The notes beneath the pieces were generated by a model that worked only from the letters and a program-made list of their open reading frames with translations, made no database searches and was not told the origin of the DNA. A program made the translations under genes and the position numbers. Below are positions 15,212 through 30,665 of a stretch of DNA of 64,000 bases, piece by piece (position 1 is the first letter of the stretch; each line of letters opens with the position of its first letter). The stretch is from Thamnaconus septentrionalis (Eukaryota > Chordata > Actinopteri > Tetraodontiformes > Monacanthidae), in assembly GCA_009823395.1 (NCBI GenBank), contig CM020505.1, forward strand, positions 2,849,129 to 2,913,128, in the 5' to 3' direction.

Positions 15212-15295
15212 CATGAGGCGGTGTCCATCCCCAGACTGCAGCTGGTTGCAAGTGTTTGTGTGTGGAATCACAATGGTTTTGTGTGTTTGTGTGTG

Positions 15296-15352
<57 letters not shown>

Positions 15353-16623
15353 CGCAGTGGTGCAATAAGCGCTGACAGATGAGATGTGGCCATGGCACAT
15401 ATATTGCCTCCCTGAAGCGGCTTCGCCTCCATCGACTTTGTTTGTGTATGTGTGTCTTATTATGTGTGTGTGTGGGTCCCCGTGCGTGTGCATGTGCATG
15501 TGCATGTGTTTGAGGTGGCACCTTCTCCTAGACATTTCAAGTGCACTTATGTTGTGTGCATCTGTCTCTGTGAATGGTTGTGTTTGTGTGTCTGTGTGTG
15601 TGTGTGTGTCTGTGCGCATGTCCTTCACTCTTACTGAGTTGCGTGTGTGTGTGTGTGTGCTAATTGTTGTGCTACATTAGGAGCCATTCTCACAGAGGAT
15701 CCCTCTCATGGCCGATGTGTCCACGCAGACACAGACCTCCATCTGTCTCCTCGGTTTCCTCTGCTGGTTTTCTCAATCTTCTTCTTTCACACTCGGCTGC
15801 CTGACCGTTACTTTTTTGCCTGGCTCACATCCCCCACTCCTCCTCCTGGTGCTCGCCTTTAAACTGCTGCCTTTTTATGTTAGTCACATTCCCAACTTTC
15901 CTAGGCATCTTCACAGGCTTGTTTGGGAAATCTTAAAAGAAAGTGTACATGCATTAAAGTTTAATGTGAATTATTTGCCTGTTTGCATGCCCAGCAATAT
16001 GTTGTTCTTGCAATTTTTCTGTGACAAACTTCATAAGATCCCTTCAGTTCTCTAAAAATAACCTTGGTAGTCTGGCTGTCCAACATTCCCCTAATACTTG
16101 CATAGCAATTAATTTTGCAGAGGCATTCTCTGAACAATGCACATTCATTTACTACACATCATTCCATGAAAATGCAGCTAACGTTTGTACCACCTGCAGC
16201 TGCCGATTCATCAAATCAGTCATTTGATGGCAAAAAAAGGAACCAAGAGTGGAAAGAATAAAGGAAAATGACGTGCAGGTTGCGCGAGTTTTGTGCTTTG
16301 ACAGGACACCCCAAAGTTTTGGGTACCTAGAGGTCAAATCTCACCCCTCAATAGTTGATACACTCAATGCGTTTCAGGATGTGGTGAGACAGTTTGATGT
16401 CGCACCTCATCTGCCTTTTCTTGAAGATTGTATTTGTCCAGCCACACTTGTGCTGAGTGACAGAGGGAAGGAGCCACAGTTGGTTCTGTTGTTGTGGCTT
16501 GAGAGACCCGACATCTGTTCCGCACTGCAATTGTGACTGGATGATGTGTTTGTGTGTTTGTATAACAGAGGCTGTAATAGCTGTTGTTTAGTAGCTGCCC
16601 TTGTTCTCTGTGCACCAGAGTGT

Positions 16624-16663
<40 letters not shown>

Positions 16664-16941
16664 GACCTGCTGGAAACGGTGATTCTCTATGGAAAAGTAC
16701 ATTGTATTGTTTAATACCTTTCAATGGAGAGGATTTATCACCAGGCCACACACACACGCACGCCCGCCGCACGCACACACATACACACACACACACGCAC
16801 ACACACGGATGTCTTGTTTGAACGTGAAGCCAATAAATTTACACTCGGCCTGGAAACACTTTTGACAATGACACACACTTTGTGCGTCTGTGCGAGTGTT
16901 TTATTCATTGTTTTTGTTTTTCATTGCAGTGCAGTATATGC

Positions 16942-16972
<31 letters not shown>

Positions 16973-17541
16973 GGTGTCTCCTCAGTGTAAAGACTTATGT
17001 TGTATGTGTGACTGTAATGTCTTGTTTGTGCGTGGGACTAATTTATTCTCATGGCTTCACTTCATATTTATTGGCCATCTGTTGAGCAGGTAATGGATTC
17101 AGACACTTATCAAACCACTGCAGAAAAGTTGTGGCTGTCTAAGTTTGTGTGTGTAGTTGCAGAGCGCTTGCAGGATTACAACTAACTTTTTCATGAATAC
17201 ATTAGCCCAGGAAGGAAGGAAGGAAGGAAGGCAGGAAGGCTTGTTTTTTCCACATAATTGAAATTTTTTTTAAAGGGTGGAAATCGAGGGAGGGTCATGT
17301 GCTTGGTCCCCTGACGGGTTCCTGGTTTATTCAGCCATATGTTTTTTTTAATGTTGGTGTACGAGTTATTACATTAATCTCAGTAATGTGTTTGTGGGTC
17401 TAAGTGTGTACACTCTTATCTCACCATTTCCCAGGCCTGCCACTCTGGAGCTCGCAGTGCCAGTTGCAATACCTAATTAGCTTAGGATTTACAAAAAAAA
17501 ACAACATCCACGCACGCTCTCTCGCGCTCTGTCTCTCTCGT

Positions 17542-17581
<40 letters not shown>

Positions 17582-20500
17582 GCACACACACACACACACA
17601 CAATGCTGAGTGCAATGACTTTAAATCCATCATGAATGTAGTCACAGACATTGTAATAGGAAAAGAGAATAAAAAAAAACAACCATTTGTTTAATTTACT
17701 GAGATTGCCTGCGTGTGTGGGCTACTGTTTGTGTGTCTGTGTGTGTGTTGGGGGGTGTAAAAACGAATCATCACGCAGAAAGATGGCGAGAAAATGAATG
17801 TGCTGCAGTAAATATCTGTTAAAGAGATGGATAGAGGAGTGGAGCAGATGGGGAGGAAGGCGAAAGAGAAGGATGCAAGTCACAGTGAGTGGCAGAGGTT
17901 AAATGTGACAAGACAGGGAGACGTTGAGGTGGAGGATATTAAAATTTTGTATTGAGAGCAGCGGAGTGGGCTGCGATGATGGAAGGAAAGAAAGAAAAGA
18001 GCAGGAAAAACCATCACAAATGCATGATTTTCAGAAATGTGTGATTAGCAGACCCCTTTTGAAAAGTGACAGACAAATACGAAATGCTTATTATAAAAAT
18101 AGTAAGCGCGTATCACACCCAAAGGTCTTTTCAAGCATCCTGAATCATTCCACTTTTTATCTAGGATTCATTTTCCAGCTATATTTTAACATTAATGTTA
18201 TTTTATTTTAATGGTTCAATAACTCAATTTTCAAATCTGCAAATAATCAAATGTCATTTCAAATCGCTGTGTTTCAGATTAAGTCCAGTCCTGTTTGTGT
18301 CGATCCATTCTAATTTGTATGGCGGCGTGGTGAAAGTCGGGGGGTGGAGCCGACTTAATGAACAGCTCTGTGCTGCTGCTGCGACAGCCACTATCTCTCC
18401 TGTCGCCTTTATCCTCCCTGGCTCTCTGGGCTCCTTCCCCAGTCGCTCCGCCCTCTGCTGTAATTGCTATTCTTTGGCGGTTTGCGGTGATGGAAACAGG
18501 GATGGCGGCTTATAACGTGGAAGTGTCTGGTGTCTGTGAATTTTTATCTCATATCCTGAAGTCCTCCAGTTAGATGTTGTAGAAATGGACATTTCTGAGC
18601 CAAGCTGATCTTAAAAATCACTCTGGGATCACGTGATGGCGCAGTAACAGGTCCATAGAGTGTGGGCACTTCATTTCTCCATGACTAGGCTAGGGATGTT
18701 AACGACGATTAATCGCTTATCGATTAATTGGCGATTAAGAATTTAATCTATTAAATTAAGTTAGTCGCAATTAATTAAACATTTTTTACATGTGTAGTTA
18801 ATATCATTATAACAGTGGCGGGGCAGGAAAGAGCAATTCACCTTTTCACATTTTTCATTGTGAAATTTGGGTTCTCAGGAAAAATTGCCACTCATCAATT
18901 AATCATTAATCAATCGATCAGGTCAATTAACAAACATTTAATGAATTAATTAGTAAATGTGGAAGGTGGAGATTACAGGGACGATACGTTATGTCTTATA
19001 TAAGTTTTTACATAAAAGAAACCTACATAGACAATTACGGAAATAGCATTTTTAACTAAACTTTTTTGTTTAATTATGTACAACATTATTATTTTTAATC
19101 AGTTTCACAAAAATTATTCCAACGTTTCCAGTTTACTCACTCACGCACACACACACACACACAAGGTTCACTTATCAGTGGATGTCAGTGAATGTGTTGA
19201 TTGTACTCTACAGTCTGACGGCTGTAGGAATGCAGGACCTGCAGTCATTGCACATCCACATATTTTGGAGAAGGAAGCTTCCCAGTGCTGCCAGTGTGTC
19301 CCTCAGTGGGTGGAGGTCATAAGATGACAGCCATCCTTCTCCCACGCAGTCAAGGTGGCTGAACAGAGCCGGCCTTCTTCATCAGTGAAGCACGTTTTCA
19401 CTTTTTTTCCTCTTTGTGTTTATTATGTGCAGCCTGGTAATGTTCTTTTGTTCTATATTTCCTCCCTTAAAAATGAATTATCCCTCTGTGTTGATAAAGG
19501 CTCTCGTTCTTTCAAATGACAGGCGTCATCTTTTGCCTGCCTGGTGTTTGGTCGAAACCCTGCAACAGTCTATGAAACACAGTTTCCAATTTGCTCAGAC
19601 AGAATTTCCCTGCCGGATGCAAAAGTGGCCGATTAGGTTTTAAATAAGTGTTTTGTCTCTGGAAACCGGTTGGAAACCAAACGTTTCAGATTTGGCCTTG
19701 GCTGCTCTCGGTGCTGAAATGCAGTGAAGTGTCCAAGTTTAAGTTCCGCAAGGGTTTCAAGTAGGCACTCGTCCTCCCACCCAGCCTCTCCTGCTGTGCT
19801 CCTGTCTGTCTGCGTGGATCATTAACAACTTACGTAAAGCCTCTGCAAAGGGCTGAGTTGTGAGACAAAAGACGCTGCAGCCTGTGAAGTATCCAGCTGG
19901 AGAATGCTTCACCATCGCTCCTTTTATTTCCACTCTGAATATAAATCAGTTTCCTCTGGGTTGATTCCCTCATTCTCTGTCTCTCTTTGCCCTCGCCTGT
20001 CTTTCATCTCTACCCGTCTGCTTTCCTCTCCTCAAATGGCAGCTACCCCCAAAAAAATAGAAGCTCAACCTTGTGTTGTCTTCAGGGACGGCGAGATGAA
20101 CCTCGGCAACTTTTTTGAAATGTCAGCTCGTGTTTTGCAACCTTGAAAATGCAAATGTGTACACTGGGCTTGGAAGGCGCGGAGTCACGGCTGCTGCTCC
20201 GCAATACAAAGGGGATTATTTTAGAGATGTCGGAGCAAACGAGCGCGTTGACTTGCGGTTTTTATGTGCGCAGAGTTGTTTGCCTCTCAGAGGCTGCAAA
20301 GATTAGAGCTCATTTGCAATTTGTAGCTGTGCTTTCTTTTTATTAATGGGTATTCACGCCGGGACTTCTGCTAGTCCCATTAGGAACATGCACACATGCA
20401 CACATGCACATGTTGGTATTGCTGTCTTTGAGAACGTTTCATTCCAAGCTTTTCACCCTAAAATCTGATGATCAAGTTGCGAGGAGCAATCAAAACGCCC

Positions 20501-21868
20501 TCATGTTGTTGGTTATAAATTTACACCAGTTCACGTAACACTGTGTTTAACCAGCAAGACAAAAGTTTGTGCCAGTGCCAACTCAGTCGCACCTCCAGCA
20601 CACCGAGCCAATTCTTTTTTGTTCCAAGAACTAACAACTATTTCCTGCTACAAGTGTAGCACACATTACATCACATGGCAATAAACTATGTGAGAGGCAG
20701 TCACGCTGTTTGGCCTAATTAGTCATGTGGAACAACAACACAATGAAGTTGGCTTGTGATTGGATACTGAGCAGACATTGACTCTGGATCCAGTGGCTCC
20801 TTCGCTGGGATGATCAATAAAGCACAATTTGAAAGATGTGAAAACAATATTGAGAGAGAGATTCATTTACCTGGAGGAAGAAATATGAGGTTTATAAATG
20901 AAGTGAAAGGGGAGATGACGTTATTGGGTCTAGATGGGTTTAGATGAGGGCAGACGATTGGCTGTTGCTAACCCTGACAAGAATTGACTTACTTAGACGT
21001 TTGACATTTACAGTGCATTGACTTTATCCTCAGCTTTTCACGACTTAAAAGATGGAACACTGGTTTGTCGCTCTGTGTGGAATCTGCTCACGTTGGCTGT
21101 TTTCTGTTGCGTCCAACAGTTTGTCAAGGTTAATGGTTCCCTCCCCTACCCTCCCCTTCCCTCCTCTCCTCACCTCAGTCCCCCTTCCCTCCCCTCTTCT
21201 CCTCCACCCCTCCTGCTCTCCTCCCCTCCTCTAGCTTGTTTTCCATCCTATCCCTTCTTCTTCTCTTCTTCCCCTGTCGAGACGGCTGCTTGAACATAAA
21301 GCCAAGACATCAGTCTCTGCCCTCGCTCTGACACTGGCTCTTTATGTTTGTGTTTATGTGGGTTTCTTTTTTATTGATTGAATCTTGTGGGAGTTTTGGT
21401 TGTGTCAGCAGCTTTCCTGACCCCCCCGGTGAGAAAATGAAGCAGGGATGAATACAAATAGAGGATGAGTCATAGAGAAGAGGCATTGATAGCAATTGAA
21501 GTGGCTTTTTTTCATCTTTTCGCTTTGGGGGCAAATGATAATGATGATTTGTAAACAAAACAAATGAATAAGCACTCTCCTTTGGCAAGTCTATGTTTGT
21601 TAATAATCTTTCCTCCCATTGAAGCTTTTATCCCCCCTGGGCTCCGAGTTGATTTGTTACCCATCACCTGCAAACACTGCTGTAGGATGTTGTGAGTTTT
21701 TACACCGTCGAGACACCGACAGGAGGAGATGAAAAGAGAGTGGAGGAGAAGGAGGAGAAGTTGACTGGTAAGAGGAAATACACTTGTTTCTCAATGGGCC
21801 GTGTGCCTAATAACATGTAATTACAATGGGACACTTCTTTGGCACTAAATTCAAAACCCTCAAGAGTC

Positions 21869-21917
<49 letters not shown>

Positions 21918-24900
21918 GTGTGTGTGTGTGTGTGTGTTTCTCGTCTTGGAAGAGAAACAAAGTACCAGAGATTAAATGCATTTTGTTTAATAAATACAGA
22001 TTACATTCAGGAATAAGAACTTTTGTGAGTGTGTTTTGAGAGCAAGAGAGCCCTCGTCTCCTCTTGGATGAAAGTCCCGACTTTCATGATTACTGAGGTG
22101 CCTCGCACATCTGTTTATCTCTCAGGCCTTAATAATTTCACATACTAATAGGCTTTTCTTTGATTTTTTCCTTTGAGAAATTCCCAAGTTAACCTATCCT
22201 GGCTCTCAGAAGAGAAAACTCAAGACTATGAAGTGACCTACGGACAAAGACACTGGGACAGGACAAGGGAGACGCAGACTATTTAGGCACACGCAGGGTA
22301 TTGGGGAACAGGTGAAGAAGTGGTAATTAGGTCAGACACAAGGTGGCACTTGAGGAAGGGCAAGTGCTCTGAAACGAGAGGAGAGTTAGATGCGTTTCAA
22401 AATAAAACAGGAAATGATAGCACTAAAAAACCCAAGACAAGACAAACCTCACCACTGTGTGGAAATTTTGACATTTTGACATATAACAATTCTAGACATT
22501 ATGACGTTCAGTACATGATGTGCACTGATGACCCCGCTTTGTGATCAAAGGAGGTGATAGGTTGATGAATGGTCAGCCCCGCAGGCATGATCTCTGCCTG
22601 GGTGTGTGTGTGTGTGCTGCGCATGCGTGCGTGTCTGTGGCACTTTCGTGTACATTATTCACCAGTAGTTAATCAGCCGGACAAATGCTGTTGGCTCCAG
22701 GCTGCGTGTCATCCAGTCATTCACAGAGCAGTTACAGTATGTCCTGAAAATCACCCTGAAAATAATCACCTGACTAATTTAAGAAGGTCAGTGAGACTAG
22801 ACAGGCAGAGATGAAGGTGCCTCGTCTGCTGATTCTCCTACTGCAGGCGACATCCACACACACACAAACGCACATGGAGAGAATACACAGAACGTGTGGT
22901 AGCCTGAAAGTGCAATACACGTCGTCACTGGTGAAATTATCTCAGGCCTAATCACAAACAAATTTACCTCCTTGTAGACCTGAAATTGTGGCGTCCTGTT
23001 GGCAGTTGGCAAACAATCAGGAAGCACCCTGATGGCCTAATCACCGTGCATCAATTACCGCAAATTATCAGTAAATTTCTAGGCAACTCTGTTTCTTGCC
23101 ACCTTCCTGATAGAAGCTGCTTGTGAAGCTGGACTTCTTTCAACCCTGGCGGTGGAAAGTTCCATGATCCCGAATCTGAAGACACCTCTTTGATGAGGGC
23201 TTCCCCCCCAGCTAGCTGACATTTCAGAGATTAGAGGTTTTTGATCTGTTATTCCACATTACAATCAATGCGCGCCACACCCTTTTTTTTCCCCTAACCG
23301 CCGTCACTCCTCCAGCATCCACCTCCTCTTTACTCCTTCATCCTTTCATCATGCCATGGATGATATGCCCTCAGATGGTGCAGTCGCTGTGGGCCCTCAC
23401 CACTCTGACGGAATGGGCAATGAGCTGAAGATCAGGCGCAGCGGCAGGCGCCAGAGTGGGAGGAATATGGAGAAGAGAAGAAATAAGGAGGGTGGAGGAG
23501 AAAAATGCAGACAAGGAAGGTGTGAGCGAAGGACAAGATGGAGTTTGCACACTTTTTCTTGGAGCGTTTTCACCTCTCGGCCCTGTTGCCTTCACTGATT
23601 ACCTCTTTTCTGCCCTTTATTTCACATTTTACATGCATTTAAGATGCTCAATGGGCAGAATGGATGCAGTTTATATCCAACTACACAGGAAATGCTGAAA
23701 ATTTGGAAAGAGAAAATGACATCTGACTTTTTCTCCTTGTCTTTTGTTTAGCTAAAAGGGAAAACTGTTCAATCGAGAGCTTCGGGATGTAATTTGCCGA
23801 TATTGTTCGTCTTTTTCAAGCAAATTGTCACTTTTGCCTGGATCACCATGAAGGTCCTGCGAGACCTTTGTTCTCTTTGTCCTCTGTCCTGTAGAGGTCC
23901 CCATTAATATCACATTCCTTTAGGGAAACAATAAATCAATAATTCAGAGGGGTGCACGCACACACACAGAAATGGCATGGTCGTCACTGTTCTGTGATAA
24001 GATAAGATAAGATAAAGATAAGATAAACAAGTGATGATGGCAAAATATAGGCAGGTGAGAGAGAAAAAAGAAGTAGAAATAAGAGGCTTATTTTTATTTC
24101 CCGCCTTGTAAGTCACTTTTCCAAAAATGCTTATACACACATAACATACATAGGCAGCCTGACAGGTCATTGATTCCAGTGTGATCTGGATTCTATTGGT
24201 CAGAACCGTGTTGGTCCTAAATGGGCTGAAAGTTTCTGCAGGACTGCCGGTTTCATCATATTGGGAGAGGCAGCAGAAAGAGAATGGGTAGCTTTATTCT
24301 TTTCAGGCGGTTGGAAGCTGTGTGTATGTGTGCGCGTGCGTCTGTGCACGTGTGTTTATGTGTGTGTGTGTGTGTGTGTGTGTATTCCATCATGCTGTTT
24401 GATGCTGTCGGTAGAGGCTTGCCTTCCAGACAGTCACCTGCTGTTGTTGACTTCAACCCCTAGACCTGTGTGTGTGTGTGTGTGTGTGTGTTCGGTCTTT
24501 GATTTTCCCCTCTGTGCCTTACTCCTCTTGCCGTAGCTTCATAATCTCTATGTGGCCACATTCACTCCCATGTAGCTGCTTGATGCATCACGTCATGGCC
24601 AAATTGGAGCATCTCCACTCGGACTTAAGGCCTGTGATTTTCTGCTGTTGACATCACCATGCATGTTTTCACTTGTAGCTCAGCGGGAAAATAACGCCAG
24701 GTGTTTGCCAAACTGCATGTTTTTGACTTGGTAACAAACTCGTTTTGGAGAAATTCTCCAGGCACAAGTCGTAACAAAATATGCTTGCTTTGTCTTCTCA
24801 CAAAATATGCTTGCTCATAAAGTTGGATTTTTTTAGATTTTAGATTTAGATTTTATTTGTGAAATGAGGTGTGTCTGTGTGTGTGTGTGTTAATTGCTGA

Positions 24901-26083
24901 TTTGTTTTCTCCCCCCACTCTCTCTCTTCCATGGTAACAACCACTAAAGTTGTGTCTGTTTGATACCTGGGAAAAAGACCAAGTGAATAATTGAAATTTT
25001 AGATGAGAAAATGTCTCCACCAACATAACCCCTAATGAACAATCAACTGTTGTTGGTGCTTGGTGCCTCATCAGAAAGGTGCTTTCTTGAATACAAAATA
25101 AAAACAAACAACCCTGCAGGTTACCTGAAAAATTAAGTAACAGAAAGAGAGAAGAAGAAGTAGTTTCAGGGGAAAAATAGTGATATTGAATTTGATATGA
25201 TACTGAAATGGAAAGAATCCAACTCATTGGTTGCACTCTAGGGATTGTCTTAAAACGCTATCCTTACTTTAATATTCATTTTAAAAATCTATAGAAAGCT
25301 ACAAGTTGACTAAATGTCTTCTATGATAACCATCTTATCTTATCTGTTTTTTATTTCATTTGAGCTGCAAACCCTAATATTCTTTCTAAACCTTTTACTG
25401 TCAGAGTGCCATCCTGGCCCGTGCCTCCTGTGTAGTTAATCTAGTTGTGAGTTCATATCATGCTGCTGGAGGAGTGGCGTGTCTCTGCAGAATCTGCTTA
25501 GTGACATGTCAGGTATTTATTAAATTGTAAACAGACTGCTTTAACACAGCGCTTTCCAGCACCTTCACGGTACCCCAAAGTGCTTTACAATGGCCTCTCA
25601 TTCACCCATTCACTCACACATTCATACACCAACTACTGATTATTAAAACCCTTTCTGTAGTTGTTGCTAATTAGCGTGCTGACATTAAAGCGAGTCCTTA
25701 CATTGGAGCCTTTGTGCCGCACGTTTAAAATCACGTTATTGGTCTCATCACTGTGTCTGCTGTGTCCACCAAGATCTCCCATGTCACTGACTCCTCTTCA
25801 CTGCAGCACAAGAGAAGTGTGTGTGTGCGTGCATGTGTGCTCGTGTGTGTGTTTGCGCGCGCTCAAACGTTTTCATGTACTGTGGGAGATGGATGAGGGT
25901 AATTTTCATTGGCCCCAGCACTCCTTTATCACCATAGTGTGCACGCATCATGTGCCTGCACACTCTGCACATACATAAGCACACAGCCAGAGGCTCCACT
26001 TTATCAATATAACAAACAAACATGGGCTTTTTGAATCAAAAAGGGATTGCTTCTGCAGAGGTAACAGTCAGGCATGCACGTAC

Positions 26084-26119
<36 letters not shown>

Positions 26120-27241
26120 ACTCTTGTGCGTGCATGCACTCAAAGAATAGGGTTTCCATCATACACAGAGGCAGTGATTTCCTTGAGCACGCCTGTACTT
26201 CTATACCTGATACACAGAGGCTGACAGCAACAAGAGCAGCACACTGCTTACACAACAGTGCAAGGTCGCAGTGAAGAAAATGGAAATGTACACACAGGAA
26301 CGCTAACTCTTTATTGTTAGAGTTGTGACAAAGATGAAGCAATGTTTTTGGTCTTACTTCTGATGGTTTTGGTCTTTCCTTCACGACAACCATGTTTTGC
26401 CAAGTCCCAGATCACTGGGGTCGGTGCTAATGACAGCGGCTAAATCAGGAGTCTCTGTTGTGTGAAGGACACGCAGATGGATGTGAGGGAAAGTGGAGGC
26501 AGCGTTCCAAACATAGCTGCTTACTGCTGTTACTACTACTACTATTAATAATGATAATAGTAATGATAATAATGATGTATTTAGTTTATGACAGTATCTG
26601 TCCTTTCTAAAAGACCCGTCTGTCATGCTATCAGTTTTATGTTATTACATGTGGCATGTTAGCTCTCACAATCACAACAAAAACAATGCCAGAAGGTCAA
26701 AGTTATATTATTTTTTGAATATTAATATTATAATACACAACAACCATAAAAACAACCACAATGATGATAATAAATTTGAACAGTGTTGGATCGACTCTTT
26801 CTCATTTGTTTCTTTTAAATTTCGTTTTGTACACAGGACACAGGAAGTGCATAAGAAGTCATCTTTTTTAATTGTTCCGTATTTTCAGTGCATGAACCTC
26901 CTCTGTTGAGAGGCGCTCATCCACTGCTCAACACGCACACTCTCTCTCTTCTCTCTCTATTAAACCCAAATGCACTTGGTCTGTCAGTTTGTAGGATGAC
27001 TATTGATTAAACACTATCTGTGCCTTAAAGGCTCCATGTCATTGAAGACCTGGTGACAACACACTTGAACTGGCTCACACCGCACAACCCAAGCCTTTGG
27101 TGTTGTGATTGAATTGTTTCAGCATTTAGACACGCCCAGACAAGCACAACACACACCAACCTCTCAACACTGATAATTGGAGGAAGCATTTGACCTGGTC
27201 ATCCTGCACTGGGAGATAATTGAGGTTCAACAACCTCTATA

Positions 27242-27313
<72 letters not shown>

Positions 27314-28883
27314 AGTGTGTGCGAGAGAGAGTGTGAGAGTGAGTGAGTGAGTGCGTGCGTGAGTGAGAGAGAGTGAGAGAATTAAAGTGCATTTGTGGAA
27401 AAAAAAATGCAAAACTAAAACAACTACTTTGATAAGTGACGCCTGCTTGTATTAGTAAGAACTATTTCTGTGTTGAAATGAATGCAAAAAGTCCAAAAAC
27501 TGTCAGAAAAAAGTATATTATTTATCTTTTTATATGTTTTTATGTTTGTCAAAAGAAATGTCACAATTGACTCAGTATTTTTTTTTTTTTTTTTAGTAAC
27601 GTTCACGGTAGGAATTGTGTTAAATACATGGATAATTCACCTCTTCTACCAAAATCTACCATTCCCAAACTTTGTATTTTCAAGTCTGATGGGCGACTTC
27701 TATCGGTGCCCACTTGGCTTTGATTACCTTTGTGTGCATTCAACCCTAAAAGGATGAAATGGCTGTTTCAGTTCAGAGATGAAAGTTACGGCTGCAGCTG
27801 ATGCACAAGGGAGAAAAAACCCATTTCGAGCTGAGTCACTGCTGCCTTCAGAGAGACAGGAGGAAAGAACTAGTTCCCCCCTGCAGAACAGCCATTGATT
27901 CAGAGCACGGCAGAGCAGCCAAGCAGTGAAAAACCATTTCCTGCACAGAATACGGCTTTGAAAACAAAACCAAAACCTCTTTTTCAATCTGAGCTGACCG
28001 CTGCTCTAATTGCTCAACCTACCTACAGAGTTACTGCCAAAATAAAATGTATTGTAATGTATTCTGGTGAGTGTTAGTTAGAGTAGCTAACTCAGTAATT
28101 TTCTTTAGTTTGTTGTTGTTTGATTTATGTAAATACAGTTTTTGCTCTGCTGAAAGAGCGTAAGACTTAGGCTTCACTTAAAGGGTCCAGTGTGTAAAAT
28201 TTGGGTTGATTTATGATTTTTACATTGGGAAAACCTTAGCATGCTGCCCATAAATACAAAAATAAAAGTGTATATTCACAGTGCAAAAAAGGTTATTTGT
28301 TTTTCCTACCCTTACAACAGTTCTCACATGAATGAACGCAGAAACAAGATTCTCTTAAAATCCTCGACAGAGGAATAAGAAGCAGCAAAGAGTCTCTCGG
28401 CAACTACAGAGACCACCAGATGTTTTAGTAGCAGCTTTGAAAAAAATTATGTTTTAATATTTCCATCAAAGAACACCACTTTTATTCCGCCTCTCCATAG
28501 AAAGCGTCCCCTCTGCAGTGTCAGGTCGCCTAATAACAAATAAGGATTTTAGGATCATATTGTTACATTGTCCCTCTGCCCAGTCAAATGCTACCATACA
28601 TTTTGCTACATGTTACAGTCTGACATATGGAGTCGAAGGTGTCTGTATTTATGTGCACATAGCCTTATACACCATGTGCAATTTCCATATATACAGCACA
28701 TGCCTCAGCGCTGGATGTGCAGAAGGAGTGTGTGTGCGTGTGCATGTGTGTGTGCGTGTGCATGGTGAGTGTGGGCAGTGCATGGTGAGTGTGGGTGCAT
28801 TGTTTATGTGTTGTGCATTTGTGCACACAAGGGTGCAGCATCTTAGTAACTCATCAGGTGAAAATGTGCCAAGTCGACAAAAA

Positions 28884-28938
<55 letters not shown>

Positions 28939-30629
28939 TCGGTTCTCATGTCTCGCCGAGATGATTGGCTATCAGCACGGAGCTACGAGTCATTAGAGGG
29001 CGAGACGCAAATTCAATCACACATCGCCGAGGGATTAAAATGATTGTGTGCGACTGTGTTCGTATGAGCCGAGCGCACAAAATTGTAATTCGACACACTA
29101 TATGGCGTTTGCCTGTATTCGTCAAGGAGGTGAATTAGTAGGATTTTAGTTTCATTCATTATGTTCAGATGCCTCAATTGTTAACTGAGTGAGAGGAGAG
29201 ACGGGCTGTTTGGTGCCAGGTTTAAAGCCTTGATGCGGTTTGAAGCTTTTTATAGCCCTGACGGCCACATGGGAAGGTTGTGGTTCTGCACTGATATGGA
29301 TGGAAACACCACATAGATTCTGTCGTTTTTTTTTAATCTGCTGACTGACTCAATTAAGCTATTACTTTTCATAGACAGTGGATCAGTATCTTCTGCCTTA
29401 CCCACTGCAGTGATGAAACACTGGAATTTAAATCCACTTTTATTTCTTCTATATTAATGTTGTGCTACATGTTTACTGGGTTGCAACGCTTTTGTCCAAC
29501 CTGCCTTTAAGCACAGCAATATATATATATAGATACATTTTTTACTTTACCAGTAACTTTAAAGTCATGTCTGCTTCTTCCTTTGACCTTCTGGCATTTC
29601 CTCTCCCTCTCTGTCTCCCCTCGGCCTTCATGCTTCTTAACTCTCTCCCTCCACCTGTTCTTCCTTCCTGTCGTATCGCTTCCTCTCCTCCCTTTACTCT
29701 GCTCATCACCTCTCACACTCTGCCTCCTATCCCCTACTGAGGCGCTTCAGCAGTTTTGCATGAGAGTAATGCATGAGAACAATGGGCCAGCATTCTTCAT
29801 CAAGTATGTTTGTAAGACGGCATAATCGCCAAATGAGTTTTTTGGTTTTTTTTTCAAATTTCAATTTGACTGTAAAAGACAGTAATTATTCTCCAGCTCA
29901 AATGCTCAGTGTGTGACATTTAGAAATGTCACACAAATGTGAGAGATTTTTGAAAATAAAAAAGAAACAACCGAAAAAAACAAATGATAATAGTAATAAT
30001 TTTATCAAGTAGACAACAACTTTGACATTTAATGATAAAGCTGCTGATTTGTGGTTTGAGAGATGCACATCCCAGACAATATTGAGTAGACATGTATTTT
30101 ATTGGCACGTTAAGACAAACAATAAATAATCACAGGCACTGTGAGCTGTGCAGGCAGACTTGGAGCTGGTTGCTCAGACCTCAGGCTCGGAACTAATGCC
30201 GTGGATACTCGCTGTGACTTGTGACGGGAACTTTGTGCCTGCGGTGTTCAGGCTCGTTCCAACAGTCCTTCAGCAAACACATTGTGCTCCGTCTGGCAGC
30301 TGCTGCTGCTGCCGCACACAGGACAGCGAGACGACAGCTCCTGGAGGGTCGTCGTTTCAGCTCACAACCTCCGTCACCTGGACTGACACAGGTCTGTGCT
30401 GCACAGGGGTTCCTCTCATTTAGCCTCCATTCAGGCGCTTGGGGAAAAAAAAGGCAAGTTAACAACCAACTGTGACCCGCAGCACCTGCAGCACGTCTGT
30501 CTGTCCTGCAGCCCAGGCACCTACAGTCGTTAGCAAGATTTAATGAGACTTAGAGTGACGGCACAGGTACATTTAATCTTGATGTGGAAAATAAACAACA
30601 GTTTAAAACTCTAAATTGGCCGTAGGAGT

Positions 30630-30665
<36 letters not shown>

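Noticed and set aside
14993..15628. 211-codon minus-strand frame with His/Thr runs
   Set aside because: Translation of CA repeats (HTHTHT); both strands and several frames stay open for the same reason.
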